From Chlorops oryzae (taxonomy: Eukaryota; Arthropoda; Insecta; Diptera; Chloropidae), in NCBI GenBank assembly GCA_020466095.1, contig CM035806.1, forward strand, positions 36,412,602 to 36,476,601: DNA of 64,000 nucleotides, read 5' to 3'. Of the stretch, positions 49,272 through 61,111 are shown piece by piece. Position 1 is the first letter of the stretch. Each line of letters begins with the position of its first letter. Under the pieces are notes generated by a model. It was not told the DNA's origin. It worked only from the letters and a program-made list of their open reading frames with translations, and searched no databases. The translations under genes and the position numbers were made by a program.

Positions 49272-49508
49272 CCCTTTCGGGACTACTGGGATCATACGTC
49301 CCACCAAATTTCAAACAGTTGTATTTCTTTTATTTTGTGCGCAAGAGCAAAGTAATTTGTCCCAAAAACTGATGCTACAATGTTCTTTCAGGATTTCAGG
49401 ATTTTCTAGTATGCAGAACATATTTTTTTAAGACCTACCTTGCAGAATATGCCAAAAATTTGTTCATAGCTATTCCGGAATTCAAAATAAAACCCCGTCC
49501 CGAAAGGG
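49272..49508. mobile_element. piggyBac-like MITE 3 (237 bp)
   Basis: TTAA at 49268-49271 and 49509-49512 flanks perfect 12-bp inverted ends CCCTTTCGGGAC and GTCCCGAAAGGG. Confidence 0.85.
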
Positions 49509-49512
49509 TTAA

Positions 49513-49768
49513 AACCATTTCTCTCCGAAATCCAGCGACTCTAGAGCTCCCGCATGATCCGGGCATACATATGTACTATTCAAAAGATCTTACGAAACTT
49601 ACTTCCTGTAGCCATAAAGTGAAGAAAAACGATGTAGCGAATGTAAAGTTGCCTGGAACTTCAAAAAGTCCGCCTGCTCAAAAAACGTGGAGGAGAATCT
49701 TTGCATCGGACGTAACGGGTGCTGGACGGGAGGAACGAAAAAGGGAACTAAAGGAAAGGAAAGCCTAG
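49513..49768 (+). CDS. unrecognised coding-like 3' fragment next to piggyBac-like MITE
   Basis: An open stretch reading TLELPHDPGIHMYYSKDLTK and ending in a charged tail (REERKRELKERKA) before TAG at 49766-49768. AATAAA follows about 45 bp later (49813). Composition looks protein-like and the poly(A) signal is well placed, so it may be the last exon of a gene or a processed remnant whose upstream part was separated by the insertion at 49272. I recognise no family. Confidence 0.25.
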
Positions 49769-49818
49769 AAACAGTAGGGAAAAAGAAGTAGCATATTAAA
49801 TAATTGTGCTATTAATAA

Positions 49819-50924
49819 AGAAATGACTCTCAGCGTTGACATATTACTTGACATATTTCACATGGAGTAGCTGAGCGCAACCGCAAAATTCGCTCAAAGG
49901 GTGTAATTCTGTGGTTTTGCCTCTGCATCTTAAAGGCAAAATACCGTTTGAGGGAACTGAACGCAGCGCAAAAAAAAAAAAAAAACCAGGCATTCGCAAA
50001 CAAATTCTATTGAATGATGTGCGTGTGTGTGCGCGCGTGTGTGTGTGTGTGTGTGTGTAGTTATATCCGAAAGGGCCTATAAGAATGGCTCGGTAATTTA
50101 TGGCCACAGAATAGTTTTATATCACAGAGTATAATCGTAAAAAATTCCGATGGGGACTACAAAACCACAAAAACAAGATAAACTGAACTAGAGGCGCGCG
50201 GTTGATGATGGCACACTCATTGGAATATGTGATGGCTAGAGTAAGTACTCTACAATACCCTTGCATACGACACCTGGGTACACATATCTCGACTTTCAAC
50301 GCTTGACGACTTGACGACTCTGCAAAAGCAACGTATTCGTCGTCAGCGATTCCGTCGTGTTCTTGGCCGTCGCCTTCACCTTCGTCGTCGTCGTCGTCGA
50401 CGACGCCGTCATCGTTGTTGTTGTTGTTGAAAACTGTCTGCCGATTCTACTTCCTTCGCGCGTCGATGCGGGCTTTAGCTTCTTTGCCAAGTTTATATAA
50501 CATGCCTTTACCTTTGCCGTTGCCGTTGCTGTTGCGTTTACCTTTACCTTTACCTTGCCTTGCGTTTGTACCCATCAATCGCTTCGTATGGATGAGCCTG
50601 CAACGATTCGTTTATACTATAGCGATACTACAATTCTTCGTTACCTTCTTCTTTTACCTTCTCTTCTTACCAATTTCCCAATTTTTCTTTTCCGTCGATC
50701 TTGCCCTCCGCTATTTTTTTTTTTTTTTTTATACTTGTATAAGTATATATTTTTTGTTTTTCTTTTATTTGTTGTTTTTTGTAAGCGAGCATTCTCTATG
50801 CGCGGCAGCTCTTTGGGCTCTTCGGGCTCTTTGGTTTGGCTCTTCTGCAAATGCTTTGACTAGTTCTTAGTGTTAGCTGTTTTCTGCCATCGTCGTCTTC
50901 GTGGCCGTCGTTGTCGTCATCTGC

Positions 50925-50982
<58 letters not shown>

Positions 50983-51500
50983 CTCTGTTGCCTGTTCTGT
51001 TTTGGGCTTTTTCATTTTATTTTCTTTTATTTTTTTTGGCTTTTACCTCCGCTGTTACTTTGCTTGACTTTGGAAGATTTCCTTTTAAAATAACAACAAA
51101 GCCCCATTTAGATGGCATTTGCGTTCGTTAACTTGAATAAGTCAGACACACAGAACTCAGCTCAGCGCAGCTCAGCTCAGTACGGTTCAGCACAGAACAT
51201 ACAGTTCAGAACATCAATAGTATACAGAGTACGGCACGGCGCACGCGCAACTTTACCCTCTTGGCTCGATTTCAGTCAAATTGTTATCGTCTTAACATTG
51301 CTGCTAAGGAACTAGGAATCGCGTACACGACACGACACGATTTTGACTCCATCGACTCGGCTGCGACGTGTAGGTTCTCTTTCTTGTTTTTTTTTTTTTT
51401 TCTTTACTTTTTTACCTGCCCTGCGCCCAGAGCAAATTAGAGTTCTTTTTTCTTTTTTTGATTTTTGATTTTTGTTTTTTTTTTTAATTTTTTTATATTT
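49819..51500. other. intergenic upstream of the lectin gene, microsatellite-rich
   Basis: (GT)n at 50019-50059, GTC/GTT units at 50336-50430, TTGCCGTTGCTG and CCTTTACC units at 50505-50560, (CT)n at 50932-50984 and long T runs. All open frames here are repeat-driven. Confidence 0.5.
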
Positions 51501-51559
51501 TTATTTTAATTTTTTGTTTTTTTTTTTGTTTTACTCATCTCTTTCTCGTGCTTCGTTTA

Positions 51560-52031
51560 TTCGTTTTGTCGACGCAGGATTACCAAACAAACCAACCGAC
51601 GACGGATCGAACCAACCAACAATCGTCAATCGAAGAAGAAGAAGAAGAAGAAGTCACAAAAGGTATCACACCGACACCGAGCATAACAGCAACAACGGCA
51701 GCAGCAACAACGATTCGAGAAAGACTCATCCGGAGTTTCGTGGACCTGAACGCAGATTCTTGTGTTCAGTTTGTTACTTGCAACGATCGAGCGAAAAGGT
51801 GTTTGCGCTTAAGCCACAATCGAATCATAAGGATTTGACTTTGAACATCATAGATCATAGATCATAGATTCGAGGGAAATTAAGAATCTTTTGTGATAAT
51901 AGTGAGCCAAACCGGAACGAAACGGAACGGAACGGAACGAAAGAAAGTCCTCGCGAGTGTTCGAATTCGTTGAATCCATTGCCACTTCTTCAGTATTTTT
52001 GCAACGTGCTTGATACAAACTCAATTCAAAA
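51560..52031 (+). other. probable 5' UTR / promoter-proximal region of the lectin gene
   Basis: A less AT-rich stretch immediately before the start codon, with AACCAACC, GAAGAAGAAG and CGGAACGGAACGG repeats. No TATA box at a convincing distance. TCAGTTTG at 51767 fits an insect initiator, but alone it is weak. Confidence 0.3.
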
Positions 52032-55000
52032 ATGGCTAAAATCCTAATTTTCTGCTTTCTCAGTGCTTTGGCCTTAGCATCAGGTTAGTATCAAAGCAAT
52101 ATACCTACATACAAACATTTAAATTTTTATATCGAAACACATACAATATATTATATAAAGAATTTCCCGTGTTTTTTTTTTGTCACATTGCGCTGTTGCA
52201 CATAAAAATGTTGCTTTTCAATTCCTTTTTATAAACACCAAAAATGAAATTGCTAGCATACTGGAATAATTTATTTCAAATATTATAGAAAATTAGTTTT
52301 AAACCTAGAATATATCCTTTTGAAAGAAAAAACAAAAAACAATAACGATGATGCCTCAAAAAGATACTTAAATAATAAATTTTGTTCGCACTCCGAATTT
52401 CGTCCTTGTCCTTTCGTCCTTATCAAGATGGAACGCCATGCGATGTTGGTGCAGAAAGGATCGCAGGACAGCTTTTATGAAAATTGAAGAGCATCTTTTT
52501 TTTGCTTTTAAAAATAAAGTTTGTTTCTTAAGTCTTTTGTTTGAAATCGAAGCAATCGCAACCGAAAACAAAAGACTTAAGACACGAACTCTTCTCAAAA
52601 TCAAATAAATCGAAAGGTGATGCGAGACAAAAGTAAATTTTTGTTTTGCAAAATCCTTGCTAAGGATTTGAAATCTTTTTTTTTTTTTTCTTTTCCGTAA
52701 AATACAATTCGTTCAGATGGTTTTAGCTTTACACGACACTTTCGATAAATTCGAAAAAATTAAAAAAAAAAAAAAAACACTTTGAATATTTCATTAATTA
52801 AAACAAACATTTTACGCAAGTTTTTATCTTTCAACAAACCAGTCTATGTACAGTGTATTGTGTCTTAATTGGACATCTACGGGGCCAAAAAATATGTCCG
52901 CTTAACAAAGATGTCCGCTTAAGAGGAAACATTTTGAGAAGCAGGAACGCTAGAGCATTCGCAAAAAAGTTTCTGTTTAAGAGTAGTGTCCGCAAGGAGA
53001 GAGTACACTGTATAATAAAAGGTCTTCCTATATTTGTGACACACGACCCTCTACATATTGGAGCTTCCTTGAGAAAGAATTTGAGAAAATATATACGCGT
53101 ACTTACAAGAATGAATTTTTTTTTATATCTTTATCCCGCTTATCATCAGTGGCGTAGCTAGGCGTGGGCGTGGACGTGGACGTTGGCGAAGTCGGCCAAA
53201 GGGGCCTCGCACGAGGTCATTTGAATGAACGATTTAAAAGGACTTAGGGGCCCCGCATAACCATATTTGAGCATAAATCAGACTCCGATGTAAGCGAGCA
53301 TAAGATTGCAGGATAACAAAATTTTATAGGGCCTCGCTAGTTCACCTCGCCCACGTTTAGATTAGTCCTCGCTACGCCACTGCTTATCACAAAAGCATTT
53401 GTACCTTTCGAGTATCACCTATACATAAATAACGGTCAATGGGAGTTAACATTAAAAACTATAAATTTATTGATAATTTCCCTGAAACGGATTTCTCTTT
53501 TTTTATTGCCAAATCCTGGTTTTTTTTTTTTTACTTTTGACCCATTTGAAGCCACTCTATACAAGCAGATATAGACATCACATAGATCAACGTTAAGTCC
53601 GACACATGTGAGGCACATATTTCTTGGCTATGCCAGCAATTCGACGATTCCAATAATTCTGTAACAATACCGAAATATTTAAGATCCTTTGATCCCGTCA
53701 TACTTAAATCCGAAGAAAGAAAAATCCACTTTGAAGATATTCAAAATAAAATTAATACCCAAAATCAATTCTTTACAATAACAAAATCAACAACAACAGC
53801 AACAAAAACTCAAGCTTAAAATATTTTATTTATCAAAACTGACATAGAATTCTGACAATTAGAGTTAGTTTTATAGAAGATGAGACGAAATTGAAATCTC
53901 CATTTATGTCCATATCTGGCTTTATCCGATTTCATAATTTTCAAATTAATCACTTCATCATGAAGACAGCAATCTGCTTATTCATCTACAATCCGCATGA
54001 ACTCTATCCCACAACCTCAAATTAAAATCTTATTAATGGATCGCAGCAGAGATCACATCAAATGTGCATGCGGTTGTGGATGTGGATGCGTGACTGGAAG
54101 ATTACTTCTGATTCCGCGCACAGCTCAGCCGGATACGCAAGCGAAACGAACATTGCAAATGTTTTATTTATTTCTTTATTTTTTTTTTTCTTCTTTTCTT
54201 TATTTTTGCTATAATTTTAAGAATCACGGAATCGGATTAGCGAGTTAAAGGAAAATATCTTAATTTCCTTCTAACATTTCTCTCACTAATTCACTAAGAT
54301 GATTTACTTCAAGATAAGCGCAAAGCGAGTGTAGCAACCCGGCAGGAAGCCTGTCGCCATATGCCCCCATGTCTATACTGTCGTCAGTATAGAAAAGTGA
54401 ACTAGTTCAAAAGTCAACAGCCTTTCCAAGCGGTAACACTAGAGAAGTTATACTGTCAAAAGATATAGTTAATCTCTACTGACCATGTCGACAACGTGTC
54501 TCCAACTAGTAATTCATTAGTGACTTTTTCTATGCATCGGTACTAGCGAAAGAGTACTCCATTTGTCTACATAGTAGCTCGTCTATAGCTCGTCATTAGT
54601 CCTTTGGTCTACATGTAGACATGCAATGACAACTCAACGTTAAATGTCTATAGCGCAAAGCATTGCGGCGGATATAGCTGGTCAGTAGAAGGTAGGTACT
54701 GTCGACGCGTTCAGTAGCGAAAGAGTATAGATTCACTATTGTCATTTCCTGCAGGGAAATAATTCGACACACACACACACACACACACACACAAGCACAC
54801 AATTAAGTAAACTTGCGAATTTAGCTATTCGACTTTTAAGATCTTTATAAATTTCTTTACTTTCGATTCAGAAAGATTCTTTAAAGTCGTATTAAGGTCT
54901 ATTAAAATGCTAGCAAAGGCTTTAATACTTGTCTCCATGTCTGTTGGTATGCACGATTGTACCTATGTATATGCATGTGTGTTTTTGCGTATGCATGAGT

Positions 55001-58000
55001 AAGATCTTAGAACTTGAAGCTAGCGATTTGTGTGTACGCTTCCGGCATTGCATGAACGACCTAATTAGACAGTGTGGAAGCCTATAATAAGAGAGTTCAA
55101 TGCCGTTACCATTTCTAAAATGGATGGTTACCAATTTCATTCATAGCGTCTCGTACATATTTTTTGTAAGTATGTAGTTTAAAAAAAAAAATTTTTGTTT
55201 TAAAATTTATTTTGAGGAAATTATGATGTCATAATATAAATTGTCCAAACATTTAATTGAAATTAAATGAAACGAATGAAGCGCTCTCAAAAGGGTTAAG
55301 TTAGGTTATAGCACCAGTTTTTCCTTTAATATCGCACACAATAATCGCAACTTTCCATGTTTGACTGCATTTTTATTGCGGAAAAGCCGACAGCTTATCA
55401 AATCGATCGATTCAGCAGTTGATTGAGAGTAATAGGAACTTATTTAAAAAGAAATAGACTTGTTCGAGAAATGCAAAATTTTGAATTCCGTCCATTTTAA
55501 GCCCTCATTGCAAAGGCAAGTCAATTATTATAAAATTTAATTAAAAGAAAAAAGTTTCGATTCCAATAGCCGATCTAGGGTCAATTACTCATCGTCTAAT
55601 AAGAAATTCAAAGCTGGTAGCTGGTTCGTTGCCAGCACACGAGCACACCAGCACACCGGCAATGTTAAACAACAATTCTGCACAAATCCTAGACCAAATG
55701 TGGTCTATAAATAAATACAATTTCTAGATGGATTTCCTGTTTCCTTTACACGAGCCGAAAGCAATGTAAGAGAAATAGCGAAGGAAATAGGAAAGTCTTA
55801 AATAAAAATCGAAAGGTGTCATTCTCCGCACATTAGCCCCGACGCATACCATACGGTAAGGTACGTTACGGTACGGTACGGTACGGTACGGTACGGTACG
55901 AACCTTAGTACATAGTATTACGTGCATACATAAAGTAATGTACAGAGTGTGTTGGTAATGAATAACTCATTGAAATTATCAACGGGCTAGCTGGCAGGCA
56001 ACACACTCGGCTTACAAATTAATCGCTTGCTAAATACTTTAGTTCTTTCATGAAAGATATAGAGGCAGGCATGCATGTTTGTATCTACTTAGGTTCACAA
56101 TTTACAATTCAAGTGTGGCCCCCATACACCTCTGGACGTCGGACGAAGACGACAAAGACAGCAAAACTTGAAGAGCAAAACGCAGACCAACACTGTGACG
56201 CAGACGCAGACGCAGAAGAAAACGAAAACGAAGACGACTGACGAAAGACGAACACACTTCATGCCTTCTTGCACTTTCAAGAAGGAATGGACGGAAGTAC
56301 ACTTAAACAAATAAATATCTACATACATACATATGTAGGTACCGACTCACGAAGTTGCATGAAATTCTTACTGGTCTACAAAAATATATGTATGTATGTT
56401 TGTATGCATGAAGGCATTTTAAATGTAAAAAAAAAAAAAACAAAAAAAAAAGCTTCAACGCAATCATTCATCGCTTTTTATTTTCTCTGTACAAGTAAAA
56501 GATGTTGCTGCTGAGAGCTGAGAGCCCTCATAAGCTGGAAAAACATCAGCAGCAGCTGCTGCAACGGCAACAGCAACAGCAACAACAGCCACAAACAACA
56601 ACAGCAACAACAAATGCGAGACACGCAACGAACTTTGGAATTCCATAGCTTTTACTGTTTTCCATCTGAGAATACGTTATGTGTGAGGTTCGCCCGAAAC
56701 AGTTGGCTGACTCCAGATCATGTAATGATTTTAAGGGAATTTTCGTCGAGATGGAGGATCCTACATATTTGAATGAAGGGATCAAAAGGTCATGGTTTTT
56801 GATACTGAGCAGATTTTTTTTTTTTTTTGTTTTTCTTTATTAATCCTGATGAATATCGAGAATATTTTTGGCTAATTGGGAGGAACCAACAAAAATTCGT
56901 TTAATTCATCCGATGACAAAAACAAAAAGGACTTAAAACTTTCCAAAAGAATTCGGCTCTAGAAATCAGCAAAATTCTTCTCTAGTTCAATATGCAGTCA
57001 AAGCTCCATAACCCGAATCGAATTTGCCCCTACAAATTATTCGACTTCTGGAGACTTCGAATTCGAAATTCGAGCTAAAGAAGCGCCAGTAAGGGAAGGT
57101 AGGTAGGTAGGTAGGTAGGTAGGTAAGTGGCAGCTCATGCTCACATAGGCACAGGGAAGAGGTCCATTGTAATACCAGGATAGACACGACACACCCCAAT
57201 GGAAAGGATTTCCTTAAGAACTTTGCTATATCCGACAGTTTCAGAGCGGACAGTTCAGTGAGACCAGAGAAGAAGAAGAGTAGGTACCCCAAGTAGGGAG
57301 AGTCTACTTCTCGCAAATGCAAAGCTCCAGTAGTTGGAAAAAATTGCTTGTATTGGTATTGGTGTTGAAAATCTTTGCCGACTTTAAACACCAATCTCAA
57401 GCTTCATCCAGTAACAATCTTGGAAATTTAAAGAATTTATTATTATTTTAGTTTAATATTATATAATAATTTTCGATTCGATGAGATAAGATAAGTATAT
57501 ATAAGTATAGTTTGCGTCAAACCACCCCTTCGCTCTACTCTTTCTTTGATTGACCTTTATATGTAGTTCCGAAGAATTATAAAATTTTTCTTCAGACCAT
57601 AGGTTACTTAGTGGTTATCCGTGGCGTAGTTGGTTGAGATGCCAACTTACGATGCGAGAGGCTCTGGGTTCAACTCCCAGCTCGGGCGTGGATGTTAGTT
57701 GTGTCGTTTTTTCTGTTTCTGTTCTTCTTTGTTTTCCCATTTCCCGTGGTATCACAACGGGCCCATGTGGAACCTAAGTGTGTCACCCTTCATGATGGCA
57801 GCCACACTAACCAACCAAACCATAGGTTACTTATAGACCTCCAGAAAAGAAATGAATTGCTGTCACGTAGCTTAATCGTATTCCTTACCGGTAAAATACT
57901 GGTATTTGAATCAAGTCGATGGAAAAAAAAAAGGGTAGGGAACATTCGAAATGTTCATAAACCTCAATTCAAATAACAATAATTTGAGGTAAAAAAAGAA

Positions 58001-61000
58001 AAAAAAACAAAAAAGAAACAACCTTTAAGGCAATATTTATATCACTACTAAATTAAGCCGAAGAAAAACTGTGCGCCGTATGATTTATTGAGTCCATTAG
58101 AAGCACGGTAAAATCGATTCAAGAATGCTTTTTTCTTTATCTAATAACGATGCTACTAACCATTCATCATCAAGTATAACGAAACGAAAAAAAGAAGAAA
58201 TGAAGAAAAAATTCAAGATTAAAGCCAACAATTTCACGGATCAACGCTTCGACTGATCGAAGGCAATGGCGATAGTTCTTAGCTACAGATAAAAAAAAAA
58301 AAAAAGAACACAGGAAAAAACAGCAACAGAAAAGCCCAAGATGAAGAGCACAGACAAGGCTTTTAGTGCTGAATTTATGAATTCAAAGAGCAGCATCGCT
58401 AAGCTGTCATCATTGTTATCAGCACAAATGATGATCGCCGCTATTATTTCAGTAGTGAAGCAAACGATGGTTGATTTAAATACGACTTCAACGTTCGCCG
58501 CCGCTCCTCCGCTCGACGTACTCAACACAACATAGCACAATCGCTGCGGTGCGGTCCGGTGCGGTGCGGTGTGACTATGGCAACGATGCGCTATTGCCGT
58601 TGCCATCGCTAATCCAGATGCTGATCCCGGTGTTGATGCTATTGTTTATCAATGGGGCCCTGAGGTCATTTTGCGCCTGCACTTAGCGACTTAAAGAGCA
58701 GTTTGGAATTCCTCGAGAAGCAAAAAATTATAAGCTTTTTCCTCTTCCTCTTCCTCTTCCACTTCATTTTCCTTGTCAATTTTGTTGTTTTTCCCGTAAA
58801 TATTTTTTCTTTGAAACAATAAAAAGCAAATGCAGCCGACCTCTGTAGTGAAATAAATTTCCACAAACAGCGGACAAGCAAATTGCAATTTACTACTTGG
58901 CCATAACCATGACTTTGCTTTATTTCCTTTATGTTTTTTTTTTTATTTCCTTTTTTTTTGGTTTCTTCCCTTCCAAGCCATTTCACTGAGACGTTGAGCA
59001 TGGTGTATGGTGGATCTTCCTTTTTTTGTGTGTTTGTTTTTTTTTGTTTTTTTTTTTTTTTGCCTTCATGCCGTGCCACTTCTCTCAACGAACTCATAAA
59101 TAAAGTCTACAACAACCACGATATGCAGGAATCATTGTCTTTGTGATTGAGCACTCTTGAGGATTTTGCTGAAATTTTTTTTCCCCTTTTTTTTTAATTT
59201 CATAGATCGCTCCCCCCGATTAGGCTTTGCAACTTAGAATGCACTCCTGAAAAGACTTCGTGTGTCTGAAGGTGCTTGCAAAAGACATAAGAAATCCTTT
59301 AACGCGTCTCCCTTCTCTTTTCAGCACAACGCATAACGACCATTCATTTGGACGGTGTTCAATACTTCATTAGTCGCATGAATCCGTATTCGCCCGAATT
59401 GAATTACTTCTTGGCCTATCAGTATTGTCGCTCGCTGGGTCTTCAGTTGGCTTCGTTCGAGACAAAGGAAAAAGCTGAATCGATGACGACATATCTGAAG
59501 AATGCCGGCTATGGAAATTATGACTTTTGGACCTCGGGCAATCGTTTGGGCACCGGCATGTTCCTTTGGATGAGCACTGGTCTGCCATTTAATGCCACAT
59601 TCGATTTCTTTGAAAACTCTGCCGACGCTATACAGGCTGGCCTCTTAGATCCTGTCGATCATAACAGCAACACTTCACCACAGAGAACCGCACGTGACAG
59701 GTAAGGGCGATGTCGTTTTTTTTTTTTCTTTGTCCTTTTTACCACATTTATACAGCATGCCTGTGTCTTCATGTGGCCCCATCTCCGTCCCGTCCCCGTC
59801 CCCGTCGTCCTCAACCGTCTTCGTCTTTCAACTTCTTGCAAATTAACTATAATTCTCACATCTTTTTTTGCAGTAGTAGCGGCGCTGAGAAGGGCTGCGT
59901 CATTCTCAAGCAACCCACATTAAAATGGATGCCCGAGGATTGCTCTGTCGTTAAAGATTTCATTTGCGAGCAAACTCGTTGCTATTATTATAATTATGGC
60001 AGTATTCCTGTCTCATCGGCGCAGGGGTAAGGACAGTACTCACAAAAAAGCAAAATCAAAAAAAAAAAAGCAATAACAAAATCGAAAACAAAAACAAAAA
60101 CAAAGCCATTTCATTAAGAAATGTTTTCAAATAAAAAAGAAAAAAAAAACCTAAAACAAAAACAATCACAAAAAAACAAATGCAATAATGCGAACAAAAC
60201 GATGTAATACGAAAAAAAGTATCCTTACGTAAATTTTATAAAATTTATAAAATAAAAAACATCTACTTAATAATCGTAAATTTAAAACAAATACATCAAA
60301 TAGAATATAGTATAGTAAAAAAAAGAAAGAAAGAAAGAAAGAAAGGAAGAAGAACCGAAACCTTCAATCGAAAATCGAAAGAGAAAATTTAGGTGAGCTA
60401 AACCCCAAATCATACTTTAAATGCTTTAAGAACGCGCTTCTTTTTTATTTTTATTTTTTAAACTTGATTTAAAGAACTCTCTTTACTAATCCTGTCGCAA
60501 TCATCGGTCAATCGAATTTCCCTTTTCATTTCAACTCTGAAAAATCTAACTAACACAAGACATCAAATGCTTTAGTCCTTAGAATTTTGCTGTAAGTCTT
60601 TTTAGCCTGGTGGTTTGGGGCTTAGCTTTTTTCCTACAAGAGTCTGGCTTTCAAAAAAAAAAAAAAAAAAAAACAACAACGAAATTAACCAGAGCAAAGC
60701 ACTCTATAATTTTTATTAATTTTTTTTTATTTTTTATTTGGAGACATTTCATTGATTTAACATTAAACATCAAAATAATTTGCCTTCCTTTACTTCTGCC
60801 CAGAACAGCTTAAAACTTTCTGCTTTAATATACTTACATATAAGTAGATACATAAATACATATCCACATAAATACATACATATGTACATATATTCATATC
60901 ATACATACATATTCATACAAATATTAAATACATAAATACATACATAATAGTACATAACAACATATGTAATAATAATACATACATAATACATACATACATA

Positions 61001-61080
61001 CATACATACATACATACATACATACATACATACCATACATACATACATAAACATACATACATACATACATAATACATACA

Positions 61081-61111
<31 letters not shown>

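Larger units (their letters stand above)
52084..59324 (+). other. first intron of the lectin gene (7.2 kb)
   Basis: Starts GTTAGT after the signal-peptide exon and ends CTTTTCAG. It holds a pogo-like MITE (52851), a hAT MITE (53147), a CCCGGCAGG element (54338), a SINE (57611), (AC)n near 54770, GGTAC and GGTA minisatellites and CAGCAA-type runs (56545-56610). Nothing else coding was recognised. Large first introns often carry enhancers, but I cannot point to one. Confidence 0.8.

Noticed and set aside
51472..51867. 131-codon frame upstream of the lectin start
   Set aside because: T-run-encoded Phe, GAAGAA-encoded runs and AAC repeats; better read as 5' UTR/promoter DNA.
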